Below, piece by piece: positions 9,254-18,650 of a DNA stretch of 64,000 nucleotides (the first letter of the stretch is position 1; each line of letters begins with the position of its first letter). The position numbers and the translations under genes were made by a program. Source of the stretch: DATFVJ01 sp963820395. Lineage in GTDB: Bacteria; Actinomycetota; Actinomycetes; Streptosporangiales; Streptosporangiaceae. The notes under the pieces were generated by a model that was given only the letters and a program-made list of their open reading frames with translations, was not told the DNA's origin and searched no databases. The stretch covers positions 310,001 to 374,000 of the forward strand of contig CAWGAE010000015.1 of NCBI GenBank assembly GCA_963820395.1, written 5' to 3'.

Positions 9254-10129
9254 TCACCTGCTCCGGTCAGCACCGGCCGGCTGGTCGGTTCCGTCCGGGT
9301 CCAGCGGCGCCGCCTCGTCGGGCGATAGCCCGTCATAGGGCGAGGGGCTGCGCGCCCGGCGCCGGTCGTTTAGCCAGATGACGACCTCGGCGAGCTCGAC
9401 AAGCAGTACACAAGGTACGGCGAGCAGCAGCATGGTGAACGGATCCGGGCTCGGCGTGGCGACGGCGGCGAACGCGAACACGCCGAAGATCATCATCCGG
9501 CGCCACTTCCTGAACCGGTCGTGCGTGAGCACACCGGCCAGGTTCAGGATCACCAGGGTGAGCGGCAGTTCGAAGGCCAGGCCGAAGATGAGCAGCATGG
9601 CCATCGCGTAGCCGAGGTAGGTATCGATCGTGATGATCGGCTGCGCACCGTACGGGACGAGGCCAAGCAGGAAGTGCAAGCCACGGCTCATCGCCAGATA
9701 GGCGAACGCCCCGCCGAGCGCGAACAGCGGTACCGCGGTGCCGACGAAGGCGTAGGTCCAGCGGCGTTCGCGCGCGTAGAGGCCTGGCGCGACGAACGCC
9801 CATAGCTGGTAAAGCCAGACCGGGGAGGAGATGAGGATCCCAACGACGACAGCGACCTTCAGGTGGAGGAAGAAGGCGTCGAATATGCCGGTGACAAAAA
9901 GTGTGCAGTGTCCGTAGCCGAGCACGGCGCCCGGCGGCCGGTCATGTATCTGGATCTTGCAGTACGGCCTTTCGAGGAAACGCCACACCGGGTTGAAGAG
10001 AAACCAGCCGACAACCGTTCCCAGGCCAAGCGCGAGCAACGCCTTGAGCAACCGGGAACGCAGTTCACGGATGTGCTCCATGACCGGCATCCGGCCCTCG
10101 GGGTTGGCCCGCTTCCGGGCAGCTGGCAT
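9254..10129 (-). CDS. tatC: Twin-arginine translocase subunit TatC
   Basis: A 291-residue, six-helix inner-membrane protein that binds twin-arginine signal peptides and recruits TatA for export of folded proteins. The conserved N-terminal MEHIRELRSRLLKAL, the periplasmic-loop VSSPVWLYQLWAFVAPGLY-type block and the FGLAFELPL segment are clear. I prefer the ATG at 10129, which has GAGG six bases upstream and gives a Streptomyces-like N-terminus. A GTG at 10180 also has a GGAG site and would add 17 residues. It follows tatA by 68 bp and precedes helY by 21 bp. Confidence 0.95.
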   Translation of the reverse strand: MPAARKRANPEGRMPVMEHIRELRSRLLKALLALGLGTVVGWFLFNPVWRFLERPYCKIQIHDRPPGAVLGYGHCTLFVTGIFDAFFLHLKVAVVVGILISSPVWLYQLWAFVAPGLYARERRWTYAFVGTAVPLFALGGAFAYLAMSRGLHFLLGLVPYGAQPIITIDTYLGYAMAMLLIFGLAFELPLTLVILNLAGVLTHDRFRKWRRMMIFGVFAFAAVATPSPDPFTMLLLAVPCVLLVELAEVVIWLNDRRRARSPSPYDGLSPDEAAPLDPDGTDQPAGADRSR

Positions 10130-10197
10130 AGGTGCCTCAGCGGCAGTGCTAGACGCAGGCCCAGGCCAGCGCAGGGGCACGGTCAGCTCCGGTGGGG

Positions 10198-10563
10198 TCA
10201 GGTTGACTGCTGGTTGCGCTGCGCCTCCGCGTGCGGCACACCGCTTACGGTCGTGCCATCGGCGAGGGTCACCGTTACCGGCGCCGACTGCGGCTGAGCC
10301 TGCTGCACGGGTTGCTGCGCCGGCTGTTGTGGCACCGGCTCGGGTAGCACCGGCTCGGGTAGCACCGGCTGTTGCTGCAACGAGTGGGCTGGCCGAACGT
10401 CGTCAGCGCTCTCGTCGCCATCATGGAGCGCCTTGGTCTCGGCCTTGAATATGCGCATCGACTTGCCGAGCGACCGCGCCGCGTCGGGCAGCTTACGAGA
10501 CCCGAACAGTACGACGAACACCGCCGCCAGGATGAGCAAATGCCAGGGGCTGAGATCACCCAT
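10198..10563 (-). CDS. tatA: Twin-arginine translocase subunit TatA
   Basis: A 121-residue pore-forming component. One N-terminal transmembrane helix (WHLLILAAVFVVLFG) is followed by the hinge SRKLPDAARSLGKSMRIFKAE and an amphipathic helix, then a Pro/Gln-rich low-complexity tail with repeated PEP/QPVQQ units. The ATG at 10563 has GAGG six bases upstream. It lies between pafC and tatC, as in other actinobacteria. The absence of a TatB gene here is normal for the locus. Confidence 0.95.
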   Translation of the reverse strand: MGDLSPWHLLILAAVFVVLFGSRKLPDAARSLGKSMRIFKAETKALHDGDESADDVRPAHSLQQQPVLPEPVLPEPVPQQPAQQPVQQAQPQSAPVTVTLADGTTVSGVPHAEAQRNQQST

Positions 10564-10706
10564 GTCGGTCCTCTTCAGCAGGGGCTGGGACGGAGACCGG
10601 ACTGGCACGCTGACCGGTACTCGACCTCCTCCGGATGATTGTACGCGCGGCCGATGACCAGCTCACACTCCCGGAGAACGAAAGCATGATCCCGGCTGCG
10701 CCGGCC

Positions 10707-11738
10707 CTATGCGAGCTCGTACTGAGCCAGCGCAGCCGCCGCCTGCGCACGCACCTCGGCGGCCAGCCAGGCAGGCTCTACCAGCCGGCCACGCTCGGCA
10801 AGCCGCAGCGCGAGCCGCCGTACCCAGCGGGGATCAGAAGTGCGCAGGACGGCCCGCAGGCGCCCGTCCGCCATTTCCGCCACGCTCTCGCACGGGTAGT
10901 AGTCCGCGACCCAGCGGCCGTCAGGCGAGAGCTCGAATACGACCCGCATGTCGTCGCCCGCCGGTTGGTAGAGGTTCTGGTCGATGTCCTTGGGTTCGGC
11001 ACCGGCCGGAACTTCGGCCGCGGCCGCGAGCACCTCGATGGCCATGACCCGGTCGATCCGGAACAGCCGGACACCCTCCGCGCGCCTGCACCAGCCCTCC
11101 AGATAGGTCCGGCCGTCCACCACGATCAGCCGCATCGGGTCGACGTCACGTTCGGTCGCCTCGTCCCGGCCGGGGACGTAGTAGGTCAGGTGCACTCTGC
11201 GCCCGGCGGCGAGTGCCTCCCTGGCGCGTGCGAGTACGGCCGACCCGGGCGAATCCACCTGTACGGCCACCTGGCTGCTCAATGCGGCAGCCTCGCCCGA
11301 CGCAGCCTCGAGCTTGGCGATCACCCTGTGCACCGCCGAGCTGTGCTCCTGCACGTCGGCTAGCATCCGCAGGGCGACGAGCAGCGCGCTGGCCTCGTCC
11401 GCGCCAAGCCGTAGCGGGCGGTCCACCGGATCCGCCTGGCTGACCACGATCTCCCCGCCCTCGTACGACAGGTCGATCGGGCAGTACGGGTCCGGCGCGC
11501 GCAGTTCCACGCACCAGAGCATGTTGAGATCGTCGACCAGTTGCCGTTCGGAGAGCCCGAACGCGGCAGCGGTCTCCGCGATGGAGGCGACCTTCCTGCT
11601 TGTCACGTACGGCACCAGGGCGAGAAGCCGCTGCAAACGAGCTGTGCTGGCCCGGGGGGCTGTGCTGGCCCGGGGGGGTGACCCCCCGGAATCCCCGGCG
11701 CTGGCCCGCGATGGCGCAGACTCGGCAGGCTTGGTCAT
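10707..11738 (-). CDS. pafC: WYL-domain transcriptional regulator PafC
   Basis: A 343-residue partner of PafB. An N-terminal winged HTH (VASIAETAAAFGLSERQLVDDLNML) precedes a WYL domain (HLTYYVPGRDEATERDVDPMRLIVVDGRTYLEGWCRRAEGVRLFRIDR) and a WCX C-terminus. PafBC activates LexA/RecA-independent DNA-damage genes in mycobacteria. The start ATG overlaps the pafB stop by four bases (ATGA), indicating coupled translation. The N-terminal tail carries a short ASTAPRASTAR repeat. Confidence 0.93.
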   Translation of the reverse strand: MTKPAESAPSRASAGDSGGSPPRASTAPRASTARLQRLLALVPYVTSRKVASIAETAAAFGLSERQLVDDLNMLWCVELRAPDPYCPIDLSYEGGEIVVSQADPVDRPLRLGADEASALLVALRMLADVQEHSSAVHRVIAKLEAASGEAAALSSQVAVQVDSPGSAVLARAREALAAGRRVHLTYYVPGRDEATERDVDPMRLIVVDGRTYLEGWCRRAEGVRLFRIDRVMAIEVLAAAAEVPAGAEPKDIDQNLYQPAGDDMRVVFELSPDGRWVADYYPCESVAEMADGRLRAVLRTSDPRWVRRLALRLAERGRLVEPAWLAAEVRAQAAAALAQYELA

Positions 11739-12682
11739 GTCATCACCGCCTTCAGCCGGCCAACCACGGCCTCCCGCAGGTCGGGCGGATCAAGCACCAC
11801 CACATCGGGCCCGAACGAGGCCAGATGCCCCGCCAGCCAGTCGACCTCGGAGAACGGGCACTCCAGCCGGTCCCAGCCTGGCTCGTCAGGCGGGCCCTGC
11901 CGAGACGCCGCAGCCCACCGTCGCAGCCCGTATCCGGCGCCCTGGCGCACCCGGAGCACGGCGGTGCGCCGCGGCGGATCCTGGCCGCCCCACGATCGCA
12001 CCAGGTCACGCACGTCGGTCCCGGCGGGGACCGTGAAGCTGCCTGGCGGGCCGTCGAAGCTGACCGGTCCCTTGACGCGGCTGAGCCTGAACACGCGTGC
12101 GGCTTCGCGGTCCCTGTCGTGTCCGCCTACGTACCAGCGCCCGTACCTGCTCACCACCCCCCATGGCTCCAGATGGCGCCGTTGCGGGATGGCACGTCCT
12201 ACCGCCTGGTAGCTGAACGCCAGCGGGCGGCGGTCACGCACCGCCTGCCATATCGCGGGAAAGGCCGCATCGTCGGTTCGCACCCGCGGCTCGATGGCCG
12301 GAATGTCTTCCGACTCCACCCCCGCGGCCCGCAGCTTGAGCAGCCCGCCCGCAGCCGCCTCGGCCAGTTCCGCGCGTCGCCAGACCCTGGCGGCGAGGCC
12401 AAGCACTGCCGCCTCGTCCGTCTCGAACCTGATCTCCGGCAGTTCGTAGTCGTGCCGGCTGATCCGGTAGCCGATGTCGTCATCGCCGGCCGGGCCGGTC
12501 TCGAGCGGGATGCCGAGCTCGCGTAGCTCGTCCTTGTCACGCTCGAACATCCGCTTGAACGCCTCGCCAGGCCCCGGGTACCCGGGGACGGCACTGCGGA
12601 TCTGTTCGGCGGTGAGGTGACGCCGCGCGGCGAGCAGGCAGAGCACCAGGCTTAGCAGCCGCTCGGTCTTCCGCCTTGACAT
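11735..12682 (-). CDS. pafB: WYL-domain transcriptional regulator PafB
   Basis: A 315-residue regulator with an N-terminal HTH (ERLLSLVLCLLAARRHLTAEQIRSAVPGY), a WYL domain (FSYQAVGRAIPQRRHLEPWGVVSRYGRWYVGGHDRDREAARVFRLSRV) and a WCX domain. It is the upstream member of the pafB-pafC unit and overlaps pafC by four bases. It is divergent from the DUF3866 gene, whose GTG start lies 38 bp away, so both promoters must share a very short region. Confidence 0.93.
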   Translation of the reverse strand: MSRRKTERLLSLVLCLLAARRHLTAEQIRSAVPGYPGPGEAFKRMFERDKDELRELGIPLETGPAGDDDIGYRISRHDYELPEIRFETDEAAVLGLAARVWRRAELAEAAAGGLLKLRAAGVESEDIPAIEPRVRTDDAAFPAIWQAVRDRRPLAFSYQAVGRAIPQRRHLEPWGVVSRYGRWYVGGHDRDREAARVFRLSRVKGPVSFDGPPGSFTVPAGTDVRDLVRSWGGQDPPRRTAVLRVRQGAGYGLRRWAAASRQGPPDEPGWDRLECPFSEVDWLAGHLASFGPDVVVLDPPDLREAVVGRLKAVMT

Positions 12683-12720
12683 CGCACTCCTTTCCCCGTG
12701 TCCGACGCTACCCTGCCAAA

Positions 12721-13818
12721 GTGATCAGATGGCGGAGCGGCGTGGTTTCCGCGATACGACGGCAGTGGTCGGGTGCGGCCGAGCTTGAGGTGAGCCTGGA
12801 CGGACCCGCCTCGGGTCCGCGCGAGCGCGAGCGGAACCAAGTCCGGGCGCTTGCCTATACCGAGCTGACCGGGTGCCCGGTACCCGGCGACCGGGTGCTG
12901 CTGAACACCACGGCGCTTGACCTTGGTCTTGGCACCGGCGGTTACGCGCTCGTTATCGCCATGCCGGACCGGTTGCCAGCGGACCAAGACGGCCCCGGGC
13001 ATTTGGTCAAGGCACGGTACACGCCCGTCCAGGCGACCGTGCTCGGCGCGGACGAGCAGGGCTCGGCTTACCACGAGGTGCTGCGGGACGCCGATGACCT
13101 GGGCGGGATGCCGGTAGTGATCGCCGACCTGCACTCGGCACTGCCTGCCGTGCTCGCCGCGCTCTACGCCCGCCGACCCGGCGCGGTTGTCGCCTACGTG
13201 ATGCAGGATGGCGGAGCGCTGCCCGCATGGTTCTCCCGCTCCTGTGCCGAGCTCCGGCAGGCGGGCTGGCTAGCGGCCGTGGTGACGGCTGGCCAGGCGT
13301 TCGGCGGGGATCTGGAGACCGTGACCGTGCACACCGGGCTGCTCGCGGCGCGGCATGTCCTGCACGCGGACCTCGCGGTCGTGTCACAGGGCCCGGGAAA
13401 TCTCGGCACTGGAACGAGGTGGGGATTCTCCGGCGTCGCGTCCGGCGAGGCGGTGAACGCGGCCGCGGTGCTCGGCGGCCGCCCGGTGGCGGCCCTGCGG
13501 GTCAGCGATGCCGATCCACGTGAGCGGCACCGCGGTGTCTCGCATCACAGCCTGACCGCGTTTGGTCGCGTGGCTCTGGCGCGCGCCGACGTGGTCGTGC
13601 CGGAGCTTCCTGGTCCCTTCGGCGTTCGCGTCATCGCGGAAGCCCAGCCGCTCGGCCTGCGGCATTCACTGGTGCGGGTACCCGTCGACGGGCTCTATGA
13701 GGCGCTGCGGGCCTGCCCGGTCCGGCTGTCCACAATGGGCCGTGGGCTAGATGAGGATACGGCGTATTTCCTCGCGGCTGCGGCCGCCGGACGGCACGCA
13801 GCCGCGCTGCTCGGCTGA
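12721..13818 (+). CDS. DUF3866 family protein
   Basis: A 365-residue protein with the features of actinobacterial DUF3866: an N-terminal VIRWRSGVV strand, GDRVLLNTTALDLGLGTGGYALV, the DLHSALPAVLAALYARRPGAVVAYVM block and VVSQGPGNLGTGTRWGFSGV. No enzymatic function is established for the family. The start is taken as GTG at 12721 because VIRWRSG aligns with the usual family N-terminus; a TTG further upstream is unlikely. It is divergent from pafB and convergent with the FKBP gene. Confidence 0.85.
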   Translation: MIRWRSGVVSAIRRQWSGAAELEVSLDGPASGPRERERNQVRALAYTELTGCPVPGDRVLLNTTALDLGLGTGGYALVIAMPDRLPADQDGPGHLVKARYTPVQATVLGADEQGSAYHEVLRDADDLGGMPVVIADLHSALPAVLAALYARRPGAVVAYVMQDGGALPAWFSRSCAELRQAGWLAAVVTAGQAFGGDLETVTVHTGLLAARHVLHADLAVVSQGPGNLGTGTRWGFSGVASGEAVNAAAVLGGRPVAALRVSDADPRERHRGVSHHSLTAFGRVALARADVVVPELPGPFGVRVIAEAQPLGLRHSLVRVPVDGLYEALRACPVRLSTMGRGLDEDTAYFLAAAAAGRHAAALLG

Positions 13819-13902
13819 GCTACTCATACTCTCACTGCGGCCTGCCCGGCCCGCTGATGCCCAGCCCCCGCTATCGCCCGGCCCCGCTATTGCCCGGCCC
13901 GG

Positions 13903-14862
13903 CTACGCCGTTTCAGGGCTGTACGCGCCGAGAACGTCCACGACGAACACGAGAGTGTCGGTGCCCTTGATGCCCGCCTGCGGGTTGCCCGTCTTGCCGT
14001 AGCCGTCCGCGGGCGGGATCACGAGCAGTACCCGGCTGCCGATGTGCTGGCCGACCAGACCCTTGTCCCAGCCGGGAATGACCTGTGAGGGCGTCGCGCC
14101 GACGGCGAAGCCGAACGGTGCGCCGTTTTCCCAGGACGAGGAGAAGACCTTCTTGCTGGTCCAGTTCACGCCGACATACTGGACCACGACCATCTGGCCC
14201 TTGCCGACCTTGGGGCCTGAGCCCTGGATCAGGGTATGCACGGTCAGGGTCGTGGGCGGCGCGGTCTGGGGGATCGTCACCGTCGGCGCGGCGCCCTGCG
14301 CGCTCTGCACGGTCGGGAGTGCCCCGCCGCCGTGCGAAACCTGCTGTCCGGCGGCGGAGGACGTCGCCGCGTACGCCTTGATCAGGTCCACCACGAACAC
14401 GAGGGTGTCGGTGGGCTTGACGCCGCCAGACACATTTCCCTGCGAGCCGTAGCCGTCTGCTGGCGGAATGACGGCGAGCACGCGGCTCCCCGCCGACTGC
14501 CCGACAAGCGCCTTCTTCAGGCCCTTGAGCAACTGCCCGCCCGGCGGGAAAAGCTCGGGCGTCGAGTGCGTGAACGTATCCACCTTCAGGGCGGCCTTCG
14601 TGCCGCTCCAGACGTAGCCGACATAGTTGCCGACGAACACGTCATTTCGGGCCAGCTGCGGGCCACTTCCCTTGACTACCGTTCTTACCACCAGCCGGTT
14701 GTCCGGATTAGCCTTCGGGATGCTCACCATCGGGTTCCTGCCCCATGCCCCGGTGACTTTGACGTCCGTGCTCGGGCTGGTGCCGCCGCATCCCGCCAGC
14801 AGCGCGGCCATCAAGACGAGCGGGACGGCGACCGGGAGTGCAAGAGCTGGGATGCGGCGCAT
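13903..14862 (-). CDS. FKBP-type peptidyl-prolyl isomerase lipoprotein, two FKBP domains
   Basis: A 319-residue lipoprotein. The signal peptide ends in a lipobox (LLAGC, Cys25). Two FKBP domains follow, about residues 70-175 and 215-317, each with VVQYVG/VGNYVG, a F-x(2)-G surface loop (ENGAPFGF in the second), VIPGWDKGL-type and SRVLLVIPPADGYG blocks. It would catalyse prolyl isomerisation outside the membrane. The ATG at 14862 has AAAGG six bases upstream. It lies directly after pafA, as in Streptomyces. Confidence 0.9.
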   Translation of the reverse strand: MRRIPALALPVAVPLVLMAALLAGCGGTSPSTDVKVTGAWGRNPMVSIPKANPDNRLVVRTVVKGSGPQLARNDVFVGNYVGYVWSGTKAALKVDTFTHSTPELFPPGGQLLKGLKKALVGQSAGSRVLAVIPPADGYGSQGNVSGGVKPTDTLVFVVDLIKAYAATSSAAGQQVSHGGGALPTVQSAQGAAPTVTIPQTAPPTTLTVHTLIQGSGPKVGKGQMVVVQYVGVNWTSKKVFSSSWENGAPFGFAVGATPSQVIPGWDKGLVGQHIGSRVLLVIPPADGYGKTGNPQAGIKGTDTLVFVVDVLGAYSPETA

Positions 14863-14975
14863 GAACGACCTTTTCGTTGTGGAGAGCGTCCCGATGGGCA
14901 GGTCAAGGGTCATGACGCAGTCGCCATGACCGACCCGCCGCGCCCGTAAGCCTACCGGCGCTGGCACGCGGTATT

Positions 14976-16334
14976 TCACATTCCGGCGATGAGTTTCTCG
15001 ACACGCTCGTCGACCGCGCGGAACGGGTCCTTGCACAACACTGTGCGCTGCGCCTGGTCGTTCAGTTTCAGATGAACCCAATCCACGGTGAAGTCCCTGC
15101 GCTTCTCCTGTGCGCGCCGGATGAACTCACCGCGCAGCCGCGCCCTGGTGGTCTGCGGAGGAACCGACTTGGCCTCGAAAATGTCCAGGTCCCTGGCCAC
15201 CCGCTGGACGGCGCCGCGGCCCTGCAGCAGGTAGAAAAGGCCCCGCCCGCGGTGTACGTCGTGGTAGGCGAGATCAAGCTGCGCCACGCGCGGCGACGCG
15301 AGCGGCAGGTCGTGCTTGGCCCGGTAGCGCTCGATGAGCTGGTACTTGGTTACCCAGTCGATCTCACGCGCGACCATATCCAGGTCGCCGGTGTCGACCG
15401 CCCGCACCGTCCGCTCCCACAGCGCGAGCACGCGCTTGGCGATGGCATCGCTACCGCGCCGCTCGGCGAAATCCTGGGCCTTGACCAGGTACTCCTGCTG
15501 GATCTCCAGCGCGCTCATTTCCCGGCCGTTGGCGAGCCGCACCCGGCGGCGGCCGGTGATGTCGTGGCTCACTTCCCTGATTGCCCGGATCGGGTTCTCC
15601 AACGTCAGGTCCCGCATCACACTGCCGGCCTCTACCATGCGCAGCACGAGATCGGTGGCGCCCACCTTGAGCAGCATGGTGGTCTCGCTCATGTTCGAGT
15701 CGCCGACGATCACATGCAGCCGGCGGAACCGTTCGGCGTCCGCGTGCGGCTCGTCCCTGGTGTTGATGATGGGCCGCGACCGGGTGGTAGCGGACGAGAC
15801 GCCTTCCCAGATGTGCTCGGCGCGCTGGCTTACGCAGTAGACGGCGCCCCTCGGGGTTTGCAGCACCTTGCCCGCGCCACAGATGATCTGCCGTGTCACA
15901 AGGAACGGGATGAGGATGTCGGCCAGCCTGCCGAACTCGCCGTGGCGGCCGACGAGGTAGTTCTCGTGACAGCCATACGAGTTGCCCGCGGAGTCTGTGT
16001 TGTTCTTGAACAGGTAGATGTCTCCCGCGATGCCCTCTTCACGCAGCCGCCGGTCCGCGTCGATCAGCAGGCCTTCCAGGATCCGCTCGCCCGCTTTGTC
16101 GTGCACCACTAGATCCACGACGTTGTCGCATTCCGGTGTCGCATATTCCGGATGGCTGCCGACGTCCAGGTAGAGCCGTGCGCCGTTGCGGAGGAAAACG
16201 TTGCTGCTCCGCCCCCACGACACGACCCGGCGGAACAGGTAGCGGGCCACCTCGTCAGGAGACAGGCGCCGCTGGCCGCGGAACGTGCAAGTGACCCCGT
16301 ACTCGTTTTCGAGGCCGAAGATGCGTCGCTCCAT
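14976..16334 (-). CDS. pafA: Pup-protein ligase PafA
   Basis: A 452-residue ligase that uses ATP to form gamma-glutamyl phosphate on Pup and join it to substrate lysines. The N-terminal RRIFGLENEYGVT holds the metal-binding E9. ARLYLDVGSHPEYATPECD holds the catalytic base D57. YLFKNNTDSAGNSYGCHENYL and INTRDEPHAD are further glutamine-synthetase-like active-site blocks. The C-terminus VDWVHLKLNDQAQRTVLCKDPF is typical. It begins nine bases after the prcA stop. Confidence 0.97.
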   Translation of the reverse strand: MERRIFGLENEYGVTCTFRGQRRLSPDEVARYLFRRVVSWGRSSNVFLRNGARLYLDVGSHPEYATPECDNVVDLVVHDKAGERILEGLLIDADRRLREEGIAGDIYLFKNNTDSAGNSYGCHENYLVGRHGEFGRLADILIPFLVTRQIICGAGKVLQTPRGAVYCVSQRAEHIWEGVSSATTRSRPIINTRDEPHADAERFRRLHVIVGDSNMSETTMLLKVGATDLVLRMVEAGSVMRDLTLENPIRAIREVSHDITGRRRVRLANGREMSALEIQQEYLVKAQDFAERRGSDAIAKRVLALWERTVRAVDTGDLDMVAREIDWVTKYQLIERYRAKHDLPLASPRVAQLDLAYHDVHRGRGLFYLLQGRGAVQRVARDLDIFEAKSVPPQTTRARLRGEFIRRAQEKRRDFTVDWVHLKLNDQAQRTVLCKDPFRAVDERVEKLIAGM

Positions 16335-16343
16335 GCCGACAGG

Positions 16344-17174
16344 CTATGTCCCGTCGGAAGCGTCGGCGCCGCCGTTCCCGTCTGGGCCGTCGCCGCCCGA
16401 GTCCGCAGCAGCGCCGTCCGCACCCCCGCGCGTCCGTTGCGGATCATCTGTGCCCGCCTTGCCGGTGCTGGCGGCGGATGATGTGGCAGCCTCGGCGAGC
16501 AGTTCCTCCAGCCGGGCCGCGGTCAGCCTGCGGAACGTGCGACGGTTCCTGGTGCGGTCGAGGACGGCGACCTCGAGTTGGCGCGGTGAGAGGTCCGGCC
16601 CGTTACCCGGGCCGACCAGCGCGGCCAGGGCCGCGCTGAAGGCCTGGCTGAGCGTCATGCCCTCCGCGTAACGGTCTTTCAGGACGCCCGCTACCTGGTC
16701 CGCCTGGCCCCCCATGGCAACGAACCCGTGCTCGTCTGCGACTGAGCCGTCGAAGGTGATCCGGTAGATCTGATCCCGTTCCGCGATATCCCCGACCTCT
16801 GCGACCACGATCTCGACCTCGAACGGCTTGTTGCTCTCCGTGAAGATCGTCCCGAGCGCCTGCGCATACCAGTTCGCCAGGCCGCGGGCCGTGACATCCT
16901 GCCGGTCGTACAGGTAACCGGTCACATCCGCGTAGCGCACGCCGGCCTTGCGCAGGTTCTCGAACTCGTTGTACCGGCCCACCGCCGCGAAGGCGATCCG
17001 GTCGTAGATCTCACTGATCTTGTGGAGGGCACGGGACGGGTTCGGCGCGACGAAGAGGATCCCTTCGCGGTACTGCAGCACGAGGCCGCTGCGACCCCGG
17101 GCGATGCCCTTGCGCGCGTAGTCCGCCTTGTCCTTCATCGCCTGTTCTGGCGATACGTAGAAGGGCATGGACAC
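16344..17174 (-). CDS. prcA: 20S proteasome alpha subunit PrcA
   Basis: A roughly 276-residue alpha-ring subunit that gates the core. FYVSPEQAMKDKADYARKGIARGRSGLVLQY is the alpha-type N-terminus, and GGQADQVAGVLKDRYAEGMTLSQAFSAAL follows in the C-half. The acidic, Gly/Asp-rich tail after about residue 240 is low in complexity. The start is chosen as GTG at 17174 so the protein begins MSMPFYV, like Streptomyces PrcA, with AAGGA ten bases upstream. ATG 17168 or GTG 17183 are alternatives. It follows prcB by 82 bp. Confidence 0.95.
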   Translation of the reverse strand: MSMPFYVSPEQAMKDKADYARKGIARGRSGLVLQYREGILFVAPNPSRALHKISEIYDRIAFAAVGRYNEFENLRKAGVRYADVTGYLYDRQDVTARGLANWYAQALGTIFTESNKPFEVEIVVAEVGDIAERDQIYRITFDGSVADEHGFVAMGGQADQVAGVLKDRYAEGMTLSQAFSAALAALVGPGNGPDLSPRQLEVAVLDRTRNRRTFRRLTAARLEELLAEAATSSAASTGKAGTDDPQRTRGGADGAAADSGGDGPDGNGGADASDGT

Positions 17175-17256
17175 CGCTGTCACATTCCTTTACTCATCGA
17201 TGCAGGGCTGCTGTTACTTGAGCGTGGCTGTTCGTGGAGTTCCTGCAGGCAGCGCG

Positions 17257-18156
17257 TCAGCTCAGCGGTGCGACCGGCCCGCCCGGCGACCGCATCCGGC
17301 TGTCGATGACCGTCCGCACGAACTCGCCAGTCTCCTCGTCGGACAGACGCCGGAATCCGTCGGCGGTCGTGATCGCGACTACCGGATAGATACGGCGGGT
17401 CAGGTCGGGTCCGCCAGTCGCGGAATCGTCATCCGCCGCGTCATAGAGCGCCTGGAGGCAAGCGAGTACCGCCTCATCGGCTGAAAGGCCATCGCGGTAC
17501 AGCTTCTTCAGGGCACCTCGAGCGAAGACCGAGCCGGATCCGATCCCGTGGAACCTATGTTCCTCGTAGCGGCCGCCGACGACGTCGTAGCTGAAGATGC
17601 GACCCATCTCACGTCCCTCGTCGTAGCCGGCGAACAGCGGCACCACGACAAGGCCCTGCATGGCGACACCCAGATTCCCGCGGATCATCGTGGCCAGCCG
17701 GTTGGCCTTGCCTTCGAGCGACAGGGCACGGCCCTCGAGCTTCTCGTAGTGCTCAAGCTCAACCTGGAACAGCCTGACGACTTCGATCCCCATCCCGGCC
17801 ACGCCCGCGATGCCGACGCACGAGTAGTCGTCCGTGCGGAACACCTTCTCGATGTCCCGTTGCGCGATGACGTTGCCCGCCGTAGCACGACGGTCGCCAA
17901 CCATGACGACGCCCGCGTCACAAGCGGCTGCGACGATCGTGGTGCCGTGCGGCAAGTGCTGTGCGGCTTCGGCTGGGGAACCTGCTACGGAGGGTCCTGC
18001 GGGCATGGGTACGTTCGCTGGCAACAGACCGGGCGAGTACGACGCGAGGAACTCGGTGAAGGACGAGGTGGCGGCGCCGATGAACGCCGCAGGGCGGTGC
18101 GCTCCGCCGTTGAAGCCAGAACCCACGAGGCTCCTCCCAGTCGTGTCCCAAGTCAT
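17257..18156 (-). CDS. prcB: 20S proteasome beta subunit PrcB
   Basis: A 299-residue catalytic beta subunit. HG-TTIVAA marks the autocatalytic cleavage, exposing the nucleophile Thr at about residue 72 after a 71-residue propeptide. GVVMVGDRRATAGNVIAQRDIEKVF contributes the active-site Asp and Lys. The ATG at 18156 is preferred over an in-frame TTG six bases upstream. It lies 96 bp after pup and 82 bp before prcA, in the standard pup-prcB-prcA order. Confidence 0.96.
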   Translation of the reverse strand: MTWDTTGRSLVGSGFNGGAHRPAAFIGAATSSFTEFLASYSPGLLPANVPMPAGPSVAGSPAEAAQHLPHGTTIVAAACDAGVVMVGDRRATAGNVIAQRDIEKVFRTDDYSCVGIAGVAGMGIEVVRLFQVELEHYEKLEGRALSLEGKANRLATMIRGNLGVAMQGLVVVPLFAGYDEGREMGRIFSYDVVGGRYEEHRFHGIGSGSVFARGALKKLYRDGLSADEAVLACLQALYDAADDDSATGGPDLTRRIYPVVAITTADGFRRLSDEETGEFVRTVIDSRMRSPGGPVAPLS

Positions 18157-18252
18157 GCTCAATCAGTCAGTACATGTCCCAGACCCTACTGCGGCGGGCG
18201 CACGGTCGCAGAGGCGGTCATCCGCTGCGCCGTCCGCCCACGGCGAACCGGC

Positions 18253-18462
18253 TTACTGGCCGCCCTTCTGCACGTATGAGCGGACGAACTCCTCCGCGTT
18301 CTCCTCGAGCACCTCGTCGATCTCGTCGAGTATCGCGTCGACGTCCTCGGAGAGCTTCTCGTGCCGCTCCTGGACGTCCTCGTTGACTTGCGACTCCGAC
18401 TCCTCAACCTCCTCGGCCCGCCGGGTAGTCTGCCGCTGACCGCCGGTGTCCTTAGTCGCCAT
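18253..18462 (-). CDS. pup: Prokaryotic ubiquitin-like protein Pup
   Basis: A 69-residue, intrinsically disordered protein tag. The C-terminus is GGQ, so Dop must deamidate the last residue to Glu before PafA can use it. The central SQVNEDVQERHEKLSEDVDAILDEIDEVLEENAEEFV part is the region that forms a helix with the Arc/Mpa coiled coil. The ATG at 18462 has a strong GGAGG seven bases upstream. A 19-bp tandem repeat array begins 189 bp upstream of it. Confidence 0.98.
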   Translation of the reverse strand: MATKDTGGQRQTTRRAEEVEESESQVNEDVQERHEKLSEDVDAILDEIDEVLEENAEEFVRSYVQKGGQ

Positions 18463-18650
18463 ACCTGTACCTCCGTGGATTGAGGGGTGACCCTCCCGGT
18501 CTCAACGGTATCTTCGCCCGGCTGTGCCCGGCCCAACCCTTCGGGCGGGTATCGGTACGGATTCGAGCCCGGGCCGCCGCCGCGTCGCCGGGGATCCCCG
18601 GTAACAGCGGTTTCGGGGGTTCTGGGGCCATTGGGGTCCGGGATGTCGCC